DNA of 64,000 nucleotides from Salinimicrobium sp035607535 (lineage in GTDB: Bacteria > Bacteroidota > Bacteroidia > Flavobacteriales > Flavobacteriaceae): NCBI RefSeq assembly GCF_035607535.1, contig NZ_JAYDZX010000001.1, forward strand, positions 682,001-746,000, given 5' to 3'. Below, piece after piece: positions 26,647 through 34,936 of the stretch; positions within the stretch are counted from its first letter, which is position 1; each line of letters opens with the position of its first letter. Position numbers and translations under genes: made by a program. The notes beneath the pieces were generated by a model. That model was not told the origin of the DNA, did not search any database, and was given only the letters and a program-made list of their open reading frames with translations.

Positions 26647-26795
26647 TATCCAACAGATAATGAGCATCCAAAAATATCATTTTTCACTGCTCTTATTGGT
26701 GTCTGATATATAAGATAAGGGAAGAATTGAGATTCAGATAACGCCGGGTTATAGATAAACGAGACTTTTTTTATTACTACTATAGAAAAAATAAA

Positions 26796-26803
26796 TACTT
26801 TTG
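26796..26803 (+). promoter_or_regulatory. -7 promoter element of oxyR
   Basis: TACTTTTG, the most common form of the Bacteroidota -7 element, 26 bases upstream of the start codon. Confidence 0.6.
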
Positions 26804-26829
26804 CACCTGAACTTAATCAAAAGGAACAA

Positions 26830-27771
26830 ATGACCATTACCCAGTTACATTATGTATTAGCTGTTGCAGAGCATCAAAATTTCACCAAAGCTGCACAAAA
26901 GGTTTTTGTTACTCAGCCGACGTTGAGCATGCAGATCCAAAAACTTGAGGAAGAACTGGACGTGCTCATATTCGATCGCAGTAAGAAGCCCATTGAGCTC
27001 ACCGAGACAGGGCGCAAGATCGTACAGCAGGCAAGGAATATTGTGAATGAAAGCGACAGGATAAAAGATATTGTTGACCAGCAAAAAGGATTCGTAGGAG
27101 GCTTGTTTAGATTGGGCGTTATCCCCACTATCATGCCCACCCTTTTACCTATGTTTCTCAATAACTTCATAAAAAAATATCCAAAGGTCAAGCTAAAGAT
27201 CGAAGAATTACACACCGAAGCCATAATTGAGAAACTGCAGGACGGTCACCTGGATGCAGCAATCGCTGCCACACCTCTTGAGCTTCCGGGGATCAAAGAA
27301 CAGGCGCTATATTATGAACCCTTTGTGGGCTATATTCCGCAGGGACACAGGCTGCATTCTGAAGAGAAAATTCAGGTAAAGGACCTTGATCTAAATGACA
27401 TCCTGCTCCTGGAGGACGGCCATTGTTTTAAAGATGGTATTCTCAACTTGTGCAAGGCAACCCGCAATACAGATGAAGATCATTTTCAATTGGAAAGCGG
27501 AAGTTTTGAAACCATGATCAAACTGGCCAACGAAGGTTTGGGAATGACGCTTCTGCCCTATCTGCATACGCTGGATCTAAAGGAGGGAGAAAAGAAAAAC
27601 ATTAGAATGTTCACGGAGCCCAATCCTGCAAGGGAGGTGAGTCTTATTTATAACAAAAGTGAGCTGAAGATGCAGATAATTGAAGCTCTAAGGAATACTA
27701 TTGCGGGAGTTGTCAAGGGTGCAATAGCCTTTCACAACGTACAGATCATTAGTCCGCTTCACAAAAAATAG
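26830..27771 (+). CDS. oxyR: Hydrogen peroxide-sensing LysR regulator OxyR
   Basis: A 313-residue LysR-type regulator. The N-terminal winged helix (MTITQLHYVLAVAEHQNFTK, then AAQKVFVTQPTLSMQIQKLE) is followed by the effector domain. Two cysteines fall at 199 and 208 in EDGHCFKDGILNLC, the same positions and spacing as the redox pair of E. coli OxyR, which form a disulfide on peroxide exposure. This makes OxyR the firm assignment rather than a generic LysR. It would control catalase, peroxidase and iron-storage genes, none of which is adjacent. Monocistronic, with a terminator shared with the small convergent gene. Confidence 0.93.
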   Translation: MTITQLHYVLAVAEHQNFTKAAQKVFVTQPTLSMQIQKLEEELDVLIFDRSKKPIELTETGRKIVQQARNIVNESDRIKDIVDQQKGFVGGLFRLGVIPTIMPTLLPMFLNNFIKKYPKVKLKIEELHTEAIIEKLQDGHLDAAIAATPLELPGIKEQALYYEPFVGYIPQGHRLHSEEKIQVKDLDLNDILLLEDGHCFKDGILNLCKATRNTDEDHFQLESGSFETMIKLANEGLGMTLLPYLHTLDLKEGEKKNIRMFTEPNPAREVSLIYNKSELKMQIIEALRNTIAGVVKGAIAFHNVQIISPLHKK

Positions 27772-27785
27772 CACCAGACTGTACA

Positions 27786-27818
27786 AAAAAAGCGGCTCTT
27801 TTAAAGCCGCTTTTTTTA
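27786..27818. terminator. Bidirectional intrinsic terminator
   Basis: AAAGCGGCT pairs with AGCCGCTTT; A-rich sequence on the left and T-rich sequence on the right let it serve both oxyR (plus) and the small minus-strand gene. Confidence 0.85.
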
Positions 27819-27821
27819 TTT

Positions 27822-28019
27822 CTAAGGATTAAGATAAATTAAACATTGATTTAATTCGGGATTTTGCCGAATTAGTGAAAAAATGTAAAGCTTCAATTCT
27901 TCTATTTCATAAGGTAATAGACGTTGAAGCGCTTTTTTCACTTCTTTGCAGAACAGAGTTACATCAAAACTTACTTTATTTAATACAGTTTTGGTGTACT
28001 CAAACATCGCTCTTGCCAT
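27822..28019 (-). CDS. Small conserved-looking protein of unknown function
   Basis: A 65-residue acidic/basic mixed, helical protein beginning MARAMFEYTKTVLNKVSF and containing a cysteine (TLFCKEV) and the stretch RLLPYEIEELKLYIF. I recall near-identical small proteins in many Flavobacteriaceae but know no function. No signal peptide or membrane helix is visible, so it is probably cytosolic. It has its own intergenic space upstream, ends just before a bidirectional terminator and is not an antisense shadow of another gene, all of which support it as real. Confidence 0.75.
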   Translation of the reverse strand: MARAMFEYTKTVLNKVSFDVTLFCKEVKKALQRLLPYEIEELKLYIFSLIRQNPELNQCLIYLNP

Positions 28020-28146
28020 AATTAATAAATTAGTTAACCTTGGTTAGAATAAGTAGTGGTTACCAATAAGCGAAATCGTTTTCGTTGACGATATAAAAAT
28101 AGGAATTTTTTCTTAATCCGGAACAAGATGAAGCTAATTTAACAGA

Positions 28147-28947
28147 CTAAAACCGGTTATCTCCACTAACGATATCTCCGAGGCCGCCAAGGATACTACC
28201 CTCTCCCTTATCCTTACCTCCACCCTGTGGTGCTGCGGCTAGAATACGACCCGCAAGCCTACTGAAAGGCAAGGATTGGACGAAAACGGTTCCCGGTCCT
28301 GTTAAGGTAGCATAAAACAATCCTTCTCCTCCAAAAAGGCTGTTTTTAATACCTCCTATAAATTCGATGTCATAATCAACATCCTTAGTAAATCCTATGA
28401 TACAACCGGTGTCGACTTTAAGCTTTTCCCCCGGCTGCAGTACCTTTTTGGCAGTAGTACCTCCCGAATGCACAAAGGCCATTCCGTCGCCTTCGAGTTT
28501 TTGCATAATGAAGCCTTCACCTCCAAAGAACCCTCGGCCCAGTCTTCGGCTAAACTCCACTCCTATAGCCACCCCCTTTGCAGCACAAAGAAAGGCATCT
28601 TTCTGGCAAATGAATTTCCCTCCGTATTCAGTGAGATCTATAGGAATGACCTTTCCCGGATAAGGGGAAGCAAAACTGATCTTCTTCTTTCCCTGTATCT
28701 GGTTGGTAAAGATGGTCATGAACAAGCTTTCTCCGGTAAGTAAGCGCTTTCCGGCTCCCAGAACTTTTCCCAGAAAACCTTCATTCTGTTTTGATCCATC
28801 CCCAAAAATGGTGTCCATTTTTATGCCGTTGTCCATCATCATGAAGTTTCCGGCTTCAGCAATTACAGCCTCTTGTGGATCCAATTCCAGCTCCACATAC
28901 TGCATCTCTTCTCCGAAGATCTCGTAATCTATTTCGTGTGCGTTCAT
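28147..28947 (-). CDS. TIGR00266/AIM24-family protein
   Basis: A 266-residue protein of the AIM24 (TIGR00266) family, built of beta-strand repeats with many glycines (GNFMMMDNGIKMDTIFGDG, KRLLTGESLFMTIFTN, GFIMQKLEGDG, GEKLKVDTGCIIGF). The fold is a double-stranded beta-helix-like barrel also seen in tryptophan RNA-binding attenuator-like proteins. The cellular role is unknown; family members are widespread in bacteria and mitochondria. The C-terminus is glycine- and lysine-rich (PQGGGKDKGEG). It is transcribed towards the small 65-residue gene but 127 bases apart. Confidence 0.85.
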   Translation of the reverse strand: MNAHEIDYEIFGEEMQYVELELDPQEAVIAEAGNFMMMDNGIKMDTIFGDGSKQNEGFLGKVLGAGKRLLTGESLFMTIFTNQIQGKKKISFASPYPGKVIPIDLTEYGGKFICQKDAFLCAAKGVAIGVEFSRRLGRGFFGGEGFIMQKLEGDGMAFVHSGGTTAKKVLQPGEKLKVDTGCIIGFTKDVDYDIEFIGGIKNSLFGGEGLFYATLTGPGTVFVQSLPFSRLAGRILAAAPQGGGKDKGEGSILGGLGDIVSGDNRF

Positions 28948-28951
28948 CTTT

Positions 28952-29001
28952 TAAAGGTTTAAAGATTAAGGTTTAAGGTTTAAGGTTCAAGGTTTAAGGT
29001 T
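28952..29001. repeat. 7-bp-period tandem repeat (AAGGTTT type)
   Basis: About six degenerate copies of a heptamer (AAGGTTT and variants) immediately upstream of the AIM24-family gene. One of several heptamer tracts in this window. Confidence 0.8.
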
Positions 29002-29030
29002 GTCGAGCTTGGAGTTAGAACTCTCCACTA

Positions 29031-29104
29031 CAACTATTAACTAATAACTATAAACCATTAACTACTAACTATTAACTACTAACTATTAACTACTAACTAT
29101 TAAC
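29031..29104. repeat. 14-bp tandem repeat built of two heptamers
   Basis: Three perfect copies of ACTACTAACTATTA at 29061-29102, flanked on the left by degenerate copies. Each unit is itself two related heptamers (ACTACTA and ACTATTA). It lies just after the stop of the DUF4442 gene. Confidence 0.9.
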
Positions 29105-29113
29105 CACCAACCG

Positions 29114-29566
29114 CTACCTGACTTTAATTGTCCATTCAAATTCGAAAACAGAAACCTCCTGCCCTTCTTCATTTAATCCCCGGGAGCGCATCCAAAAGGT
29201 TTGCCCCTCTCCTGTTTTGATGGCTTCTTCAATGGCAGTAGAGACAAGGTTGGCATCATTACATATAAATGAGATCTTTCCTGTCGCTTTTTTTGTAAAC
29301 CGGGACCTGTTTTGAGCAACAAGCATGGAAATCGGAGTTTTTGAAGCCCTGATTTCGATCATTACCAGGGCTCCCGTACTAAGTTCGGCTGCCATTGCCT
29401 GTACTGCAAAATAGAGAGAATTGAAAGGATTCTGGTTGATCCAGCGATGCCTAACTGCAGTTACACAATGAGTTGCATCGATCTCTGTCACTCTCACTCC
29501 GCAAAGCCAGGCACTGGGAAGCTTAAACATCAAAAAGGAATTCAATTTTTGGGAAGAAACTTCCAT
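29114..29566 (-). CDS. DUF4442 hotdog-fold protein (possible thioesterase)
   Basis: A 150-residue protein of the DUF4442 family, related to hotdog-fold thioesterases. Landmarks are RHRWINQNPFNSLYFAVQA (the long central helix, where thioesterases carry their catalytic residues), GALVMIEIRASKTPISMLV and the closing strands QTFWMRSRGLNEEGQEVSVFE in part. No classical catalytic Asp pattern is evident, so enzyme activity is unproven. It is monocistronic on the minus strand, with heptamer repeats downstream of its stop, and is divergent from the DUF4870 gene. Confidence 0.8.
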   Translation of the reverse strand: MEVSSQKLNSFLMFKLPSAWLCGVRVTEIDATHCVTAVRHRWINQNPFNSLYFAVQAMAAELSTGALVMIEIRASKTPISMLVAQNRSRFTKKATGKISFICNDANLVSTAIEEAIKTGEGQTFWMRSRGLNEEGQEVSVFEFEWTIKVR

Positions 29567-29658
29567 AGTTGCTGAAGATTTTTCTAAAAGTATTCAAATT
29601 ATTTAAAACACTAAAATGTTAAAATTTAAAGGCTGAATAAAAATTATAGTACTTTGTT

Positions 29659-29690
29659 TTGCATAATACTGTTTTTAAGATATATATTTG
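29659..29690 (+). promoter_or_regulatory. Promoter of the DUF4870 gene
   Basis: TTG at 29659-29661 and TATATTTG at 29683-29690 match the -33/-7 pair with a 21-base spacer, close to the preferred distance. Leader about 13 bases. Confidence 0.6.
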
Positions 29691-29709
29691 TAATAGAAAA
29701 TCAATCATA

Positions 29710-30231
29710 ATGAACAATCAATCACCAAATCAAGACAGAACAGTGGCAGCATTGATCCACTTATCGACCTTCACGCAGTTCTTCTTTCCCTTCGGGAATT
29801 TTATATTCCCATTGATCTTTTGGACTGCCAAGAAGAAAGATCCTTTTGTAAATGAGCATGGAAAGCAGGCTCTTAATTTTCAGATAAGTCTCTTTTTGTA
29901 TGCTTTCTTTCTAATTATGATAGGCATTGCCGGGGCGATCATCATTGGCCTCAACATGAATTTCGAAGGGTCGTTTTACATCAATGATCACCATCAATGG
30001 ATTGGAAATCCGCTGGAAGCAGGTCCGGTGATCATCTATATAATGACCATGATCCTACTATTGCTGGCACTTTTTGTTCTAAATCTTTACGCAGTTGTGT
30101 CGGCGACCATAAGAGCAGGTGAAGGTCGACTTTACCAATACCCATTGACCATCAATTTCCTGAATTCCCGAGAATACCAGGAACCGCAGGAAGAACCCGG
30201 TTCCAAAGAGCCCGATAAGGCACCGGAATAA
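29710..30231 (+). CDS. DUF4870 (Tic20-like) membrane protein
   Basis: About 173 residues with three to four predicted membrane helices. The family signature is visible: DRTVAALIHLSTFTQFFFPFGNFIFPLIFW, cut here by the loop KKKDPFVNEHGKQALNFQIS, which is the most conserved part of DUF4870. The C-terminus is a charged, proline-rich cytosolic tail. The chosen start is the second ATG (MNNQSPNQ), because an upstream -7 element lies between the two candidate starts. Function unknown. It precedes a PadR/PspC pair, and similar neighbours are usual for this family, suggesting a shared envelope-stress theme. Confidence 0.88.
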   Translation: MNNQSPNQDRTVAALIHLSTFTQFFFPFGNFIFPLIFWTAKKKDPFVNEHGKQALNFQISLFLYAFFLIMIGIAGAIIIGLNMNFEGSFYINDHHQWIGNPLEAGPVIIYIMTMILLLLALFVLNLYAVVSATIRAGEGRLYQYPLTINFLNSREYQEPQEEPGSKEPDKAPE

Positions 30232-30299
30232 AATTTTCATCAATTAATCATCAATCAATCAAAAAATGAACAGTTCAACAACATTCAAAACCAAACACT

Positions 30300-30644
30300 A
30301 TGAAGATTGAAAACACAAAGGCACAAATGCGCAAAGGTGTTTTGGAGTACTGCATTTTGTCTGTCCTCAAGGATAATGACGCTTATGTAGCCGAAATTCT
30401 TGAGACCTTGAAAAGTGCAAAACTCCTGGTGGTAGAGGGAACCATTTACCCTTTGTTGACCCGCCTCAAGAATGCCGGATTACTCACTTACCGCTGGGAA
30501 GAATCAACCAGTGGACCGCCACGAAAATATTATGGCCTTACAGAGACCGGTAAAATTTTTCTAAAAGAACTCACCCATACGTGGGACGAACTGCAAACAG
30601 CAGTGACGATAGTAACTACCCAAAAACCTAAAAATCATGAATAA
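30300..30644 (+). CDS. PadR-family transcriptional regulator
   Basis: A 114-residue winged-helix protein of the PadR type: RKGVLEYCILSVLKDNDAYVA at the start, then VVEGTIYPLLTRLKNAGLL (recognition helix) and the wing GPPRKYYGLTETGK. It has almost no C-terminal dimerisation extension, so it is a short PadR. Such small repressors commonly control the operon in which they lie. It overlaps the PspC gene by eight bases; the DUF4870-PadR-PspC-small ORF order suggests self-regulation of an envelope operon (inference). Confidence 0.92.
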   Translation: MKIENTKAQMRKGVLEYCILSVLKDNDAYVAEILETLKSAKLLVVEGTIYPLLTRLKNAGLLTYRWEESTSGPPRKYYGLTETGKIFLKELTHTWDELQTAVTIVTTQKPKNHE

Positions 30645-32328
30645 GACAGTCAATATAAATCTTGCCGGCATTTTCTTTCATATTGATGAGGATGCTTATG
30701 CCAGGCTGCAACATTATCTGGAGGCTATAAAAAGGTCTCTCACAAATACTTCTGGCCAGGAAGAGATCATTCATGATATCGAAGCCCGTATAGCCGAATT
30801 ATTTTCAGAAAAAATCAAGAATGAGAAACAGGTTATAGGACTAAGGGAAGTGGATGAAGTGATCTCTGTTATGGGACAACCTGAAGATTATGTACTGGAT
30901 GACGAGATCTTTGAAGATGAGCCAGTCTATAGAAAGACCAGAGGAAAGAAACTCTTCCGCGATACCGAGAACAGCTACATTGGAGGTGTCTCTTCAGGTT
31001 TGGCACATTACACGGGTATAAATGCCCTTTGGATAAGAATTTTATGGATCCTGCTCACCATTTTTTCTACAGGTGCATTCATACTTATATATATCGCGCT
31101 TTGGATATTCGTGCCCGAAGCTAAAACTACTGCCGATAAGCTTGCCATGCGTGGGGAGCCGGTAACCATTAGCAATATCGAACGCAAAATTAGAGAGGGC
31201 TTTGATGATGTGTCGGGAAAGATGAAGGACATCAACTACGAGAAGTATGGTTATAAAGCCAGGGCCGGAGCAAGTTCAGCTGCAACTGCAGTAGGTGATG
31301 TCGTAAAATTCTTTCTCAACCTGTTTGTAAAGCTTATTGGAATTTTCCTGCTGTTAATTGCAGGAGCCACTCTTATAGGACTATTTATTGGCCTGTTCTC
31401 TATAGGAACTTTTGGCATCATTGAAGCCCCATGGACAGATTATGTCGAGATAGTAGGCCCGGGTGCCGATAGCATCTGGATCATATCCCTGCTTGCTTTC
31501 TTTGCTGTAGGAATTCCATTCTTCTTCCTCTTTATTCTGGGATTGAAGATCCTGGTAAAAAACCTGAGATCAATAGGACGCACTGCGAAACTTGTACTTC
31601 TAGGGCTTTGGATCATATCTATTCTGGGATTGATTTTCTTCGGAATCCAGCAGGCTACCGAAAGAGCTTTTGACGGAGAGGTAAGAATTACCGAAAACCT
31701 TCCTGTAACAGCAAATGATACGCTTTACGTGAATATGATAGGTGACCCACAGTTGAACTCTACCCCATACCAGTCAAATGACTTTAATATTTCTTACAAC
31801 CAAAATAACCAGAAAGTGATTTGGTCCCAGAATGTGCAGTTGATCGTCAAATCTACTTCAGATTCTACCGGTAGAATGGAGATTATTAAAATGGCTGAAG
31901 GTAAGACCTACGATGAAGCAAGGGAAAGAGCAGAAGATATCTATTACACTTCCAACTATTCCAACGGTCGTTTGAACCTAGGTGGTATTCTCACTACAGA
32001 TCCCGCTAACAAATACAGGGAACAAAAGGTGCAGGTAACTTTATTCCTTCCGGTAGGGGCAGTATTATATGCTAATGATAATACATATTCCTTCCACAGG
32101 AACACCGATTACTACGGAGATATTCTGCACAACGGCTATGAGGAAAGATATCTAAAGATTACCGGAGAGGGCGCTGAATGTCTCGACTGCCCCGAAGAGG
32201 AAGAAGACCCCTGGGGAGATTCTGAAAACGACTGGGACACCGAAGACAGCTTTGAAGAAAGTACAGAGGAAGAATTCCTGGAGGAAGAACCGGTAATGAC
32301 TGAAACAGATACAATCCCTGAGCCATGA
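30637..32328 (+). CDS. PspC-domain multi-pass membrane protein
   Basis: A 563-residue protein. Residues ~1-90 form a cytosolic region (NIAGIF..IDEDAYARLQHYLEAIKRSL pattern) typical of flavobacterial PspC proteins. The PspC domain follows near 105-165 (NSYIGGVSSGLAHYTGINALWIRILW and a membrane helix). Three more helices cover about 225-350, and the C-terminal ~200 residues are probably periplasmic, ending in a very acidic tail (EEEEDPWGDSENDWDTEDSF region). PspC proteins elsewhere take part in phage-shock-type membrane stress responses; here the partner is a PadR regulator, not PspF. The final ATGA overlaps a 45-codon reading frame. Confidence 0.9.
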   Translation: MNKTVNINLAGIFFHIDEDAYARLQHYLEAIKRSLTNTSGQEEIIHDIEARIAELFSEKIKNEKQVIGLREVDEVISVMGQPEDYVLDDEIFEDEPVYRKTRGKKLFRDTENSYIGGVSSGLAHYTGINALWIRILWILLTIFSTGAFILIYIALWIFVPEAKTTADKLAMRGEPVTISNIERKIREGFDDVSGKMKDINYEKYGYKARAGASSAATAVGDVVKFFLNLFVKLIGIFLLLIAGATLIGLFIGLFSIGTFGIIEAPWTDYVEIVGPGADSIWIISLLAFFAVGIPFFFLFILGLKILVKNLRSIGRTAKLVLLGLWIISILGLIFFGIQQATERAFDGEVRITENLPVTANDTLYVNMIGDPQLNSTPYQSNDFNISYNQNNQKVIWSQNVQLIVKSTSDSTGRMEIIKMAEGKTYDEARERAEDIYYTSNYSNGRLNLGGILTTDPANKYREQKVQVTLFLPVGAVLYANDNTYSFHRNTDYYGDILHNGYEERYLKITGEGAECLDCPEEEEDPWGDSENDWDTEDSFEESTEEEFLEEEPVMTETDTIPEP

Positions 32329-32462
32329 GCACCCTCTTCGAAATTCTAGTTGCCACTTTTCTCAGCCTGTTATTTTCTATAGGCGAAGAAGTTAAAACTG
32401 AAGTTCCTGAGGAAGTGAAAACTGAAAAAGTTTATTCAGTCCAAGAATCCGGAGATTGTTAA
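32325..32462 (+). CDS. 45-residue coupled small protein
   Basis: A short reading frame whose ATG overlaps the TGA of the PspC gene (ATGA), the same arrangement as many translationally coupled genes. It encodes 45 residues: a hydrophobic start (MSTLFEILVATFLSLLFSIG) that could be a membrane helix or signal peptide, then an acidic/basic repeat-like tail (EEVKTEVPEEVKTEKV) ending in cysteine. A terminator stands 19 bases after the stop, so it would be the last gene of the operon. No homologue comes to mind, so the evidence is positional. Confidence 0.55.
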   Translation: MSTLFEILVATFLSLLFSIGEEVKTEVPEEVKTEKVYSVQESGDC

Positions 32463-32480
32463 AAAATTATACCTGAATGG

Positions 32481-32511
32481 AAAAGGCTGCTCTTGGGAGC
32501 AGTCTTTTTTT
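32481..32511 (+). terminator. Intrinsic terminator after the PadR/PspC operon
   Basis: GGCTGCTC pairs with GAGCAGTC across TTGG (8 bp, one G-T pair), flanked by AAAA and TTTTTTT. Confidence 0.9.
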
Positions 32512-32628
32512 ATGACGTTATTTAAACTCTTTCAGGAAATCCCATTAAAGCAAACAATCTAAGATTCAGGATACTATTAATCAAAAATTAAAGTTATTGT
32601 TGCTGGTGAGGACCTCCAGACAAAAGTC

Positions 32629-32662
32629 ATAAAAAAAGGCTGCCTTTTTTGACAGCCTTTAA
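32629..32662 (-). terminator. Intrinsic terminator after trxB
   Basis: On the minus strand the stem AAAGGCTG/CAGCCTTT (8 bp) is followed by TTTT; it lies 21 bases after the trxB stop. Confidence 0.85.
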
Positions 32663-32682
32663 TTTTCCAATTACAGGGAAAT

Positions 32683-33654
32683 CTACTTTGCGGTTACTTC
32701 TTCACTGCTTTCTACAGTAGCCAAGTACCTTTCGGCATCTAGAGCCGCCATACAACCTGTCCCTGCAGCGGTGATCGCTTGTCGGTATTCCTTATCCTGT
32801 ACATCGCCGGATGCAAAAACTCCGGGAATGTTCGTTTTTGTACTTTTTCCCTGGGTGATCAAATATCCCGTGCTGTCCATATCCAGCTGACCCTTAAAGA
32901 TCTCTGTGTTAGGTTTATGTCCAATAGCGATGAAGAGTCCGGTAATCTTGATTTCTTCTTTTTCACCGGTTTGGTTATTCACCACCCGAAGTCCTTCTAC
33001 CACCTGTTCTCCCAGCACTTCATCAACTTCGGTATTGAAACGTACCTCAAGGTTCTTGGTGTTGAAGACCCTGTGCTGCATGGCTTTGGAAGCCCGCAGT
33101 TCATCCTTTCGTACCAGCATGGTTACCTTTGTACAAATATTGGCGAGATAGGTAGCTTCTTCGGCCGCCGTATCCCCTCCTCCAACAATCGCCACATCCT
33201 GGCCTTTATAAAAGAATCCGTCACACACAGCACAAGCTGATACTCCGCCTCCTCTTAGTCTTTGTTCACTGGGAAGTCCCAGGTATTTTGCAGTCGCCCC
33301 TGTAGAGATGATCACGGTTTCGGCTTCCAGCCAGGTCGAATTGTCTACACATACCTGGTGAATTCCGCCATTTTCTTTACTAAACTGAACTTCGGTCACC
33401 ATTCCCATACGCACTTCTGTGCCAAATCTTTCAGCCTGCTTTTGAAGGTCGATCATCATCGCAGGTCCATCAATACCTTCGGGATATCCCGGAAAGTTAT
33501 CCACTTCGGTAGTTGTAGTCAACTGTCCTCCCGGTTCCAATCCTGTATACATTACCGGGTGAAGATCTGCCCTGGCAGCGTAAATGGCAGCAGTATATCC
33601 TGCCGGTCCCGATCCTATTATTAAGCACTTAATTCTTTCTCTGGTTTCGCTCAT
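32683..33654 (-). CDS. trxB: Thioredoxin reductase TrxB
   Basis: About 323 residues. This FAD/NADPH enzyme reduces thioredoxin. The FAD-binding start is CLIIGSGPAGYTAAIYAAR, the redox pair is Cys141 and Cys144 in SACAVCDGFF, the NADPH-binding loop is VAIVGGGDTAAEEATYL and the final FAD motif is GVFASGDVQD. The start MSETRERIK is chosen over an ATG 13 codons upstream because family similarity begins there. Monocistronic, with a terminator; it would supply reducing power to the thioredoxin-like lipoproteins elsewhere in the window only across the membrane, so no direct link is claimed. Confidence 0.97.
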   Translation of the reverse strand: MSETRERIKCLIIGSGPAGYTAAIYAARADLHPVMYTGLEPGGQLTTTTEVDNFPGYPEGIDGPAMMIDLQKQAERFGTEVRMGMVTEVQFSKENGGIHQVCVDNSTWLEAETVIISTGATAKYLGLPSEQRLRGGGVSACAVCDGFFYKGQDVAIVGGGDTAAEEATYLANICTKVTMLVRKDELRASKAMQHRVFNTKNLEVRFNTEVDEVLGEQVVEGLRVVNNQTGEKEEIKITGLFIAIGHKPNTEIFKGQLDMDSTGYLITQGKSTKTNIPGVFASGDVQDKEYRQAITAAGTGCMAALDAERYLATVESSEEVTAK

Positions 33655-33783
33655 GGTCAAAAAATTTCTTCCTGTAAAAGTAGTAACTTTCAAATAAAAC
33701 TTACAGGTTTGGGTATACAGATTTACTATATAAGTATATGCTTAGCTTTAAGCAGAAGACTTTAGAAGCTGCCACTATTCCTA

Positions 33784-33791
33784 TACCTTTG
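33784..33791 (+). promoter_or_regulatory. -7 promoter element directly in front of the TRIC-family gene
   Basis: TACCTTTG matches TAnnTTTG and is only four bases from the ATG, so the transcript would start at the initiation codon. Confidence 0.55.
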
Positions 33792-33795
33792 CAGC

Positions 33796-34422
33796 ATGAT
33801 CGAACTATCCCTATTTAATATCCTGGACCTGCTGGGAACCATAGCCTTTGCCATCTCGGGTGCACTCTCGGCCATGAACCGGCGACTTGATCTTTTTGGG
33901 ATCTTTATTATTGCTTTTGTGACAGCCATTGGTGGCGGCACCATACGTGACACTCTTATTGGAAACACCCCCGTCACCTGGATGGAAAACACCATCTATA
34001 TTTATTTAATAGGTTTTGTGACCATACTTGCCATTATCTTCAGGAAATATCTGGACCATCTGAAAAAATCTCTTTTTCTTTTTGATACAATAGGCCTGGG
34101 GATCTTTACTATTACAGGAGTTGAAATAGGAATACAGAACGATCTAAATCCCATTATTTCCATTACCCTTGGCACCATGACAGGTACTTTTGGCGGAGTT
34201 ATTAGAGATATTCTCTGTAATGAGATCCCCGTGATCTTTAGGAAGGAGATCTACGCAACCGCGTGCATTGTGGGTGGCATGGCGTTTATCATGCTGTATG
34301 AAGCGGGAATGCAACAAGATTTGATCTATGTCCTCACCTCCCTCACCGTAATTCTTATAAGGTTACTGGCAGTCAAATTCCAAATCTCCTTACCCTCCTT
34401 TTATCTTTCAGATCAAAAATAG
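33796..34422 (+). CDS. Trimeric intracellular cation (TRIC) channel family protein, UPF0126/YadS
   Basis: A 208-residue protein with seven predicted membrane helices in two UPF0126 repeats: NILDLLGTIAFAISGALSAM then ATAIGGGTIRDTLIG-like sequence (FVTAIGGGTIRDTL) in the first half, and FDTIGLGIFTITGVEIG with TMTGTFGGVIRDIL in the second. The GGGxxRD turn is the strongest signature. Family members conduct cations, shown for prokaryotic TRIC channels. A -7 element lies four bases before the ATG. Monocistronic, divergent from trxB. Confidence 0.92.
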   Translation: MIELSLFNILDLLGTIAFAISGALSAMNRRLDLFGIFIIAFVTAIGGGTIRDTLIGNTPVTWMENTIYIYLIGFVTILAIIFRKYLDHLKKSLFLFDTIGLGIFTITGVEIGIQNDLNPIISITLGTMTGTFGGVIRDILCNEIPVIFRKEIYATACIVGGMAFIMLYEAGMQQDLIYVLTSLTVILIRLLAVKFQISLPSFYLSDQK

Positions 34423-34582
34423 CCCTTCAAAAAGGTCATTTTTGAGACCTCTTTATGATAACAGGGAAAATTTACCGGGAAAAATTTATTAAATCTGTAA
34501 CAAATTCATTTTCAGGAAGTCTTTAAAGTAAAGAATCAAAATCCCCCGAAGAATTTGATATTAACTTTTAAAGATTTGCATC

Positions 34583-34936
34583 ATGAGACGTTTTAAATTA
34601 TTACTGTTGACTTTAGCGATCACCGTAAGTACAGTTATCTACGCCGAGAAATCGGGAAGGATTTATGATCTTAACAGCCTTTCTGCTGAAATTGAACAAC
34701 TACTTCGGGATACCGACCATACCCTTAGAGAAGGAAAATCTATAACTGTATTCTTTTCTATTTCTGAAGAAAACAGCATCCAGTATGTGAGCGTTTCTTC
34801 CGAAGACCCTGAAGTAGTAGAACTTCTTCAGAAGAAACTTCAGGATCAAATTCTTGACGGGGAGAAATGGCGGGAAGGAATGATCTACGAGCTCTCTGTT
34901 CATGGCAGATCGTCTTTCGCATGTGCCACCCGTTAA
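34583..34936 (+). CDS. Small secreted protein of unknown function
   Basis: A 117-residue protein with a clear signal peptide (MRRFKLLLLTLAITVSTVIYA). The mature part looks like a single alpha/beta domain (SLSAEIEQLLRDTDHTL, ITVFFSISEENSIQYVSVSS, EVVELLQKKLQ), recalling TonB C-terminal-like folds, with one cysteine near the end. No family is recognised with confidence. Its last four bases overlap the stop of the convergent YeeE gene. It may be exported to the periplasm or the surface. Confidence 0.7.
   Translation: MRRFKLLLLTLAITVSTVIYAEKSGRIYDLNSLSAEIEQLLRDTDHTLREGKSITVFFSISEENSIQYVSVSSEDPEVVELLQKKLQDQILDGEKWREGMIYELSVHGRSSFACATR

Noticed and set aside
29031..29104. CRISPR array
   Set aside because: Repeats are 14 bp and contiguous, with no spacers and no cas gene in the window.
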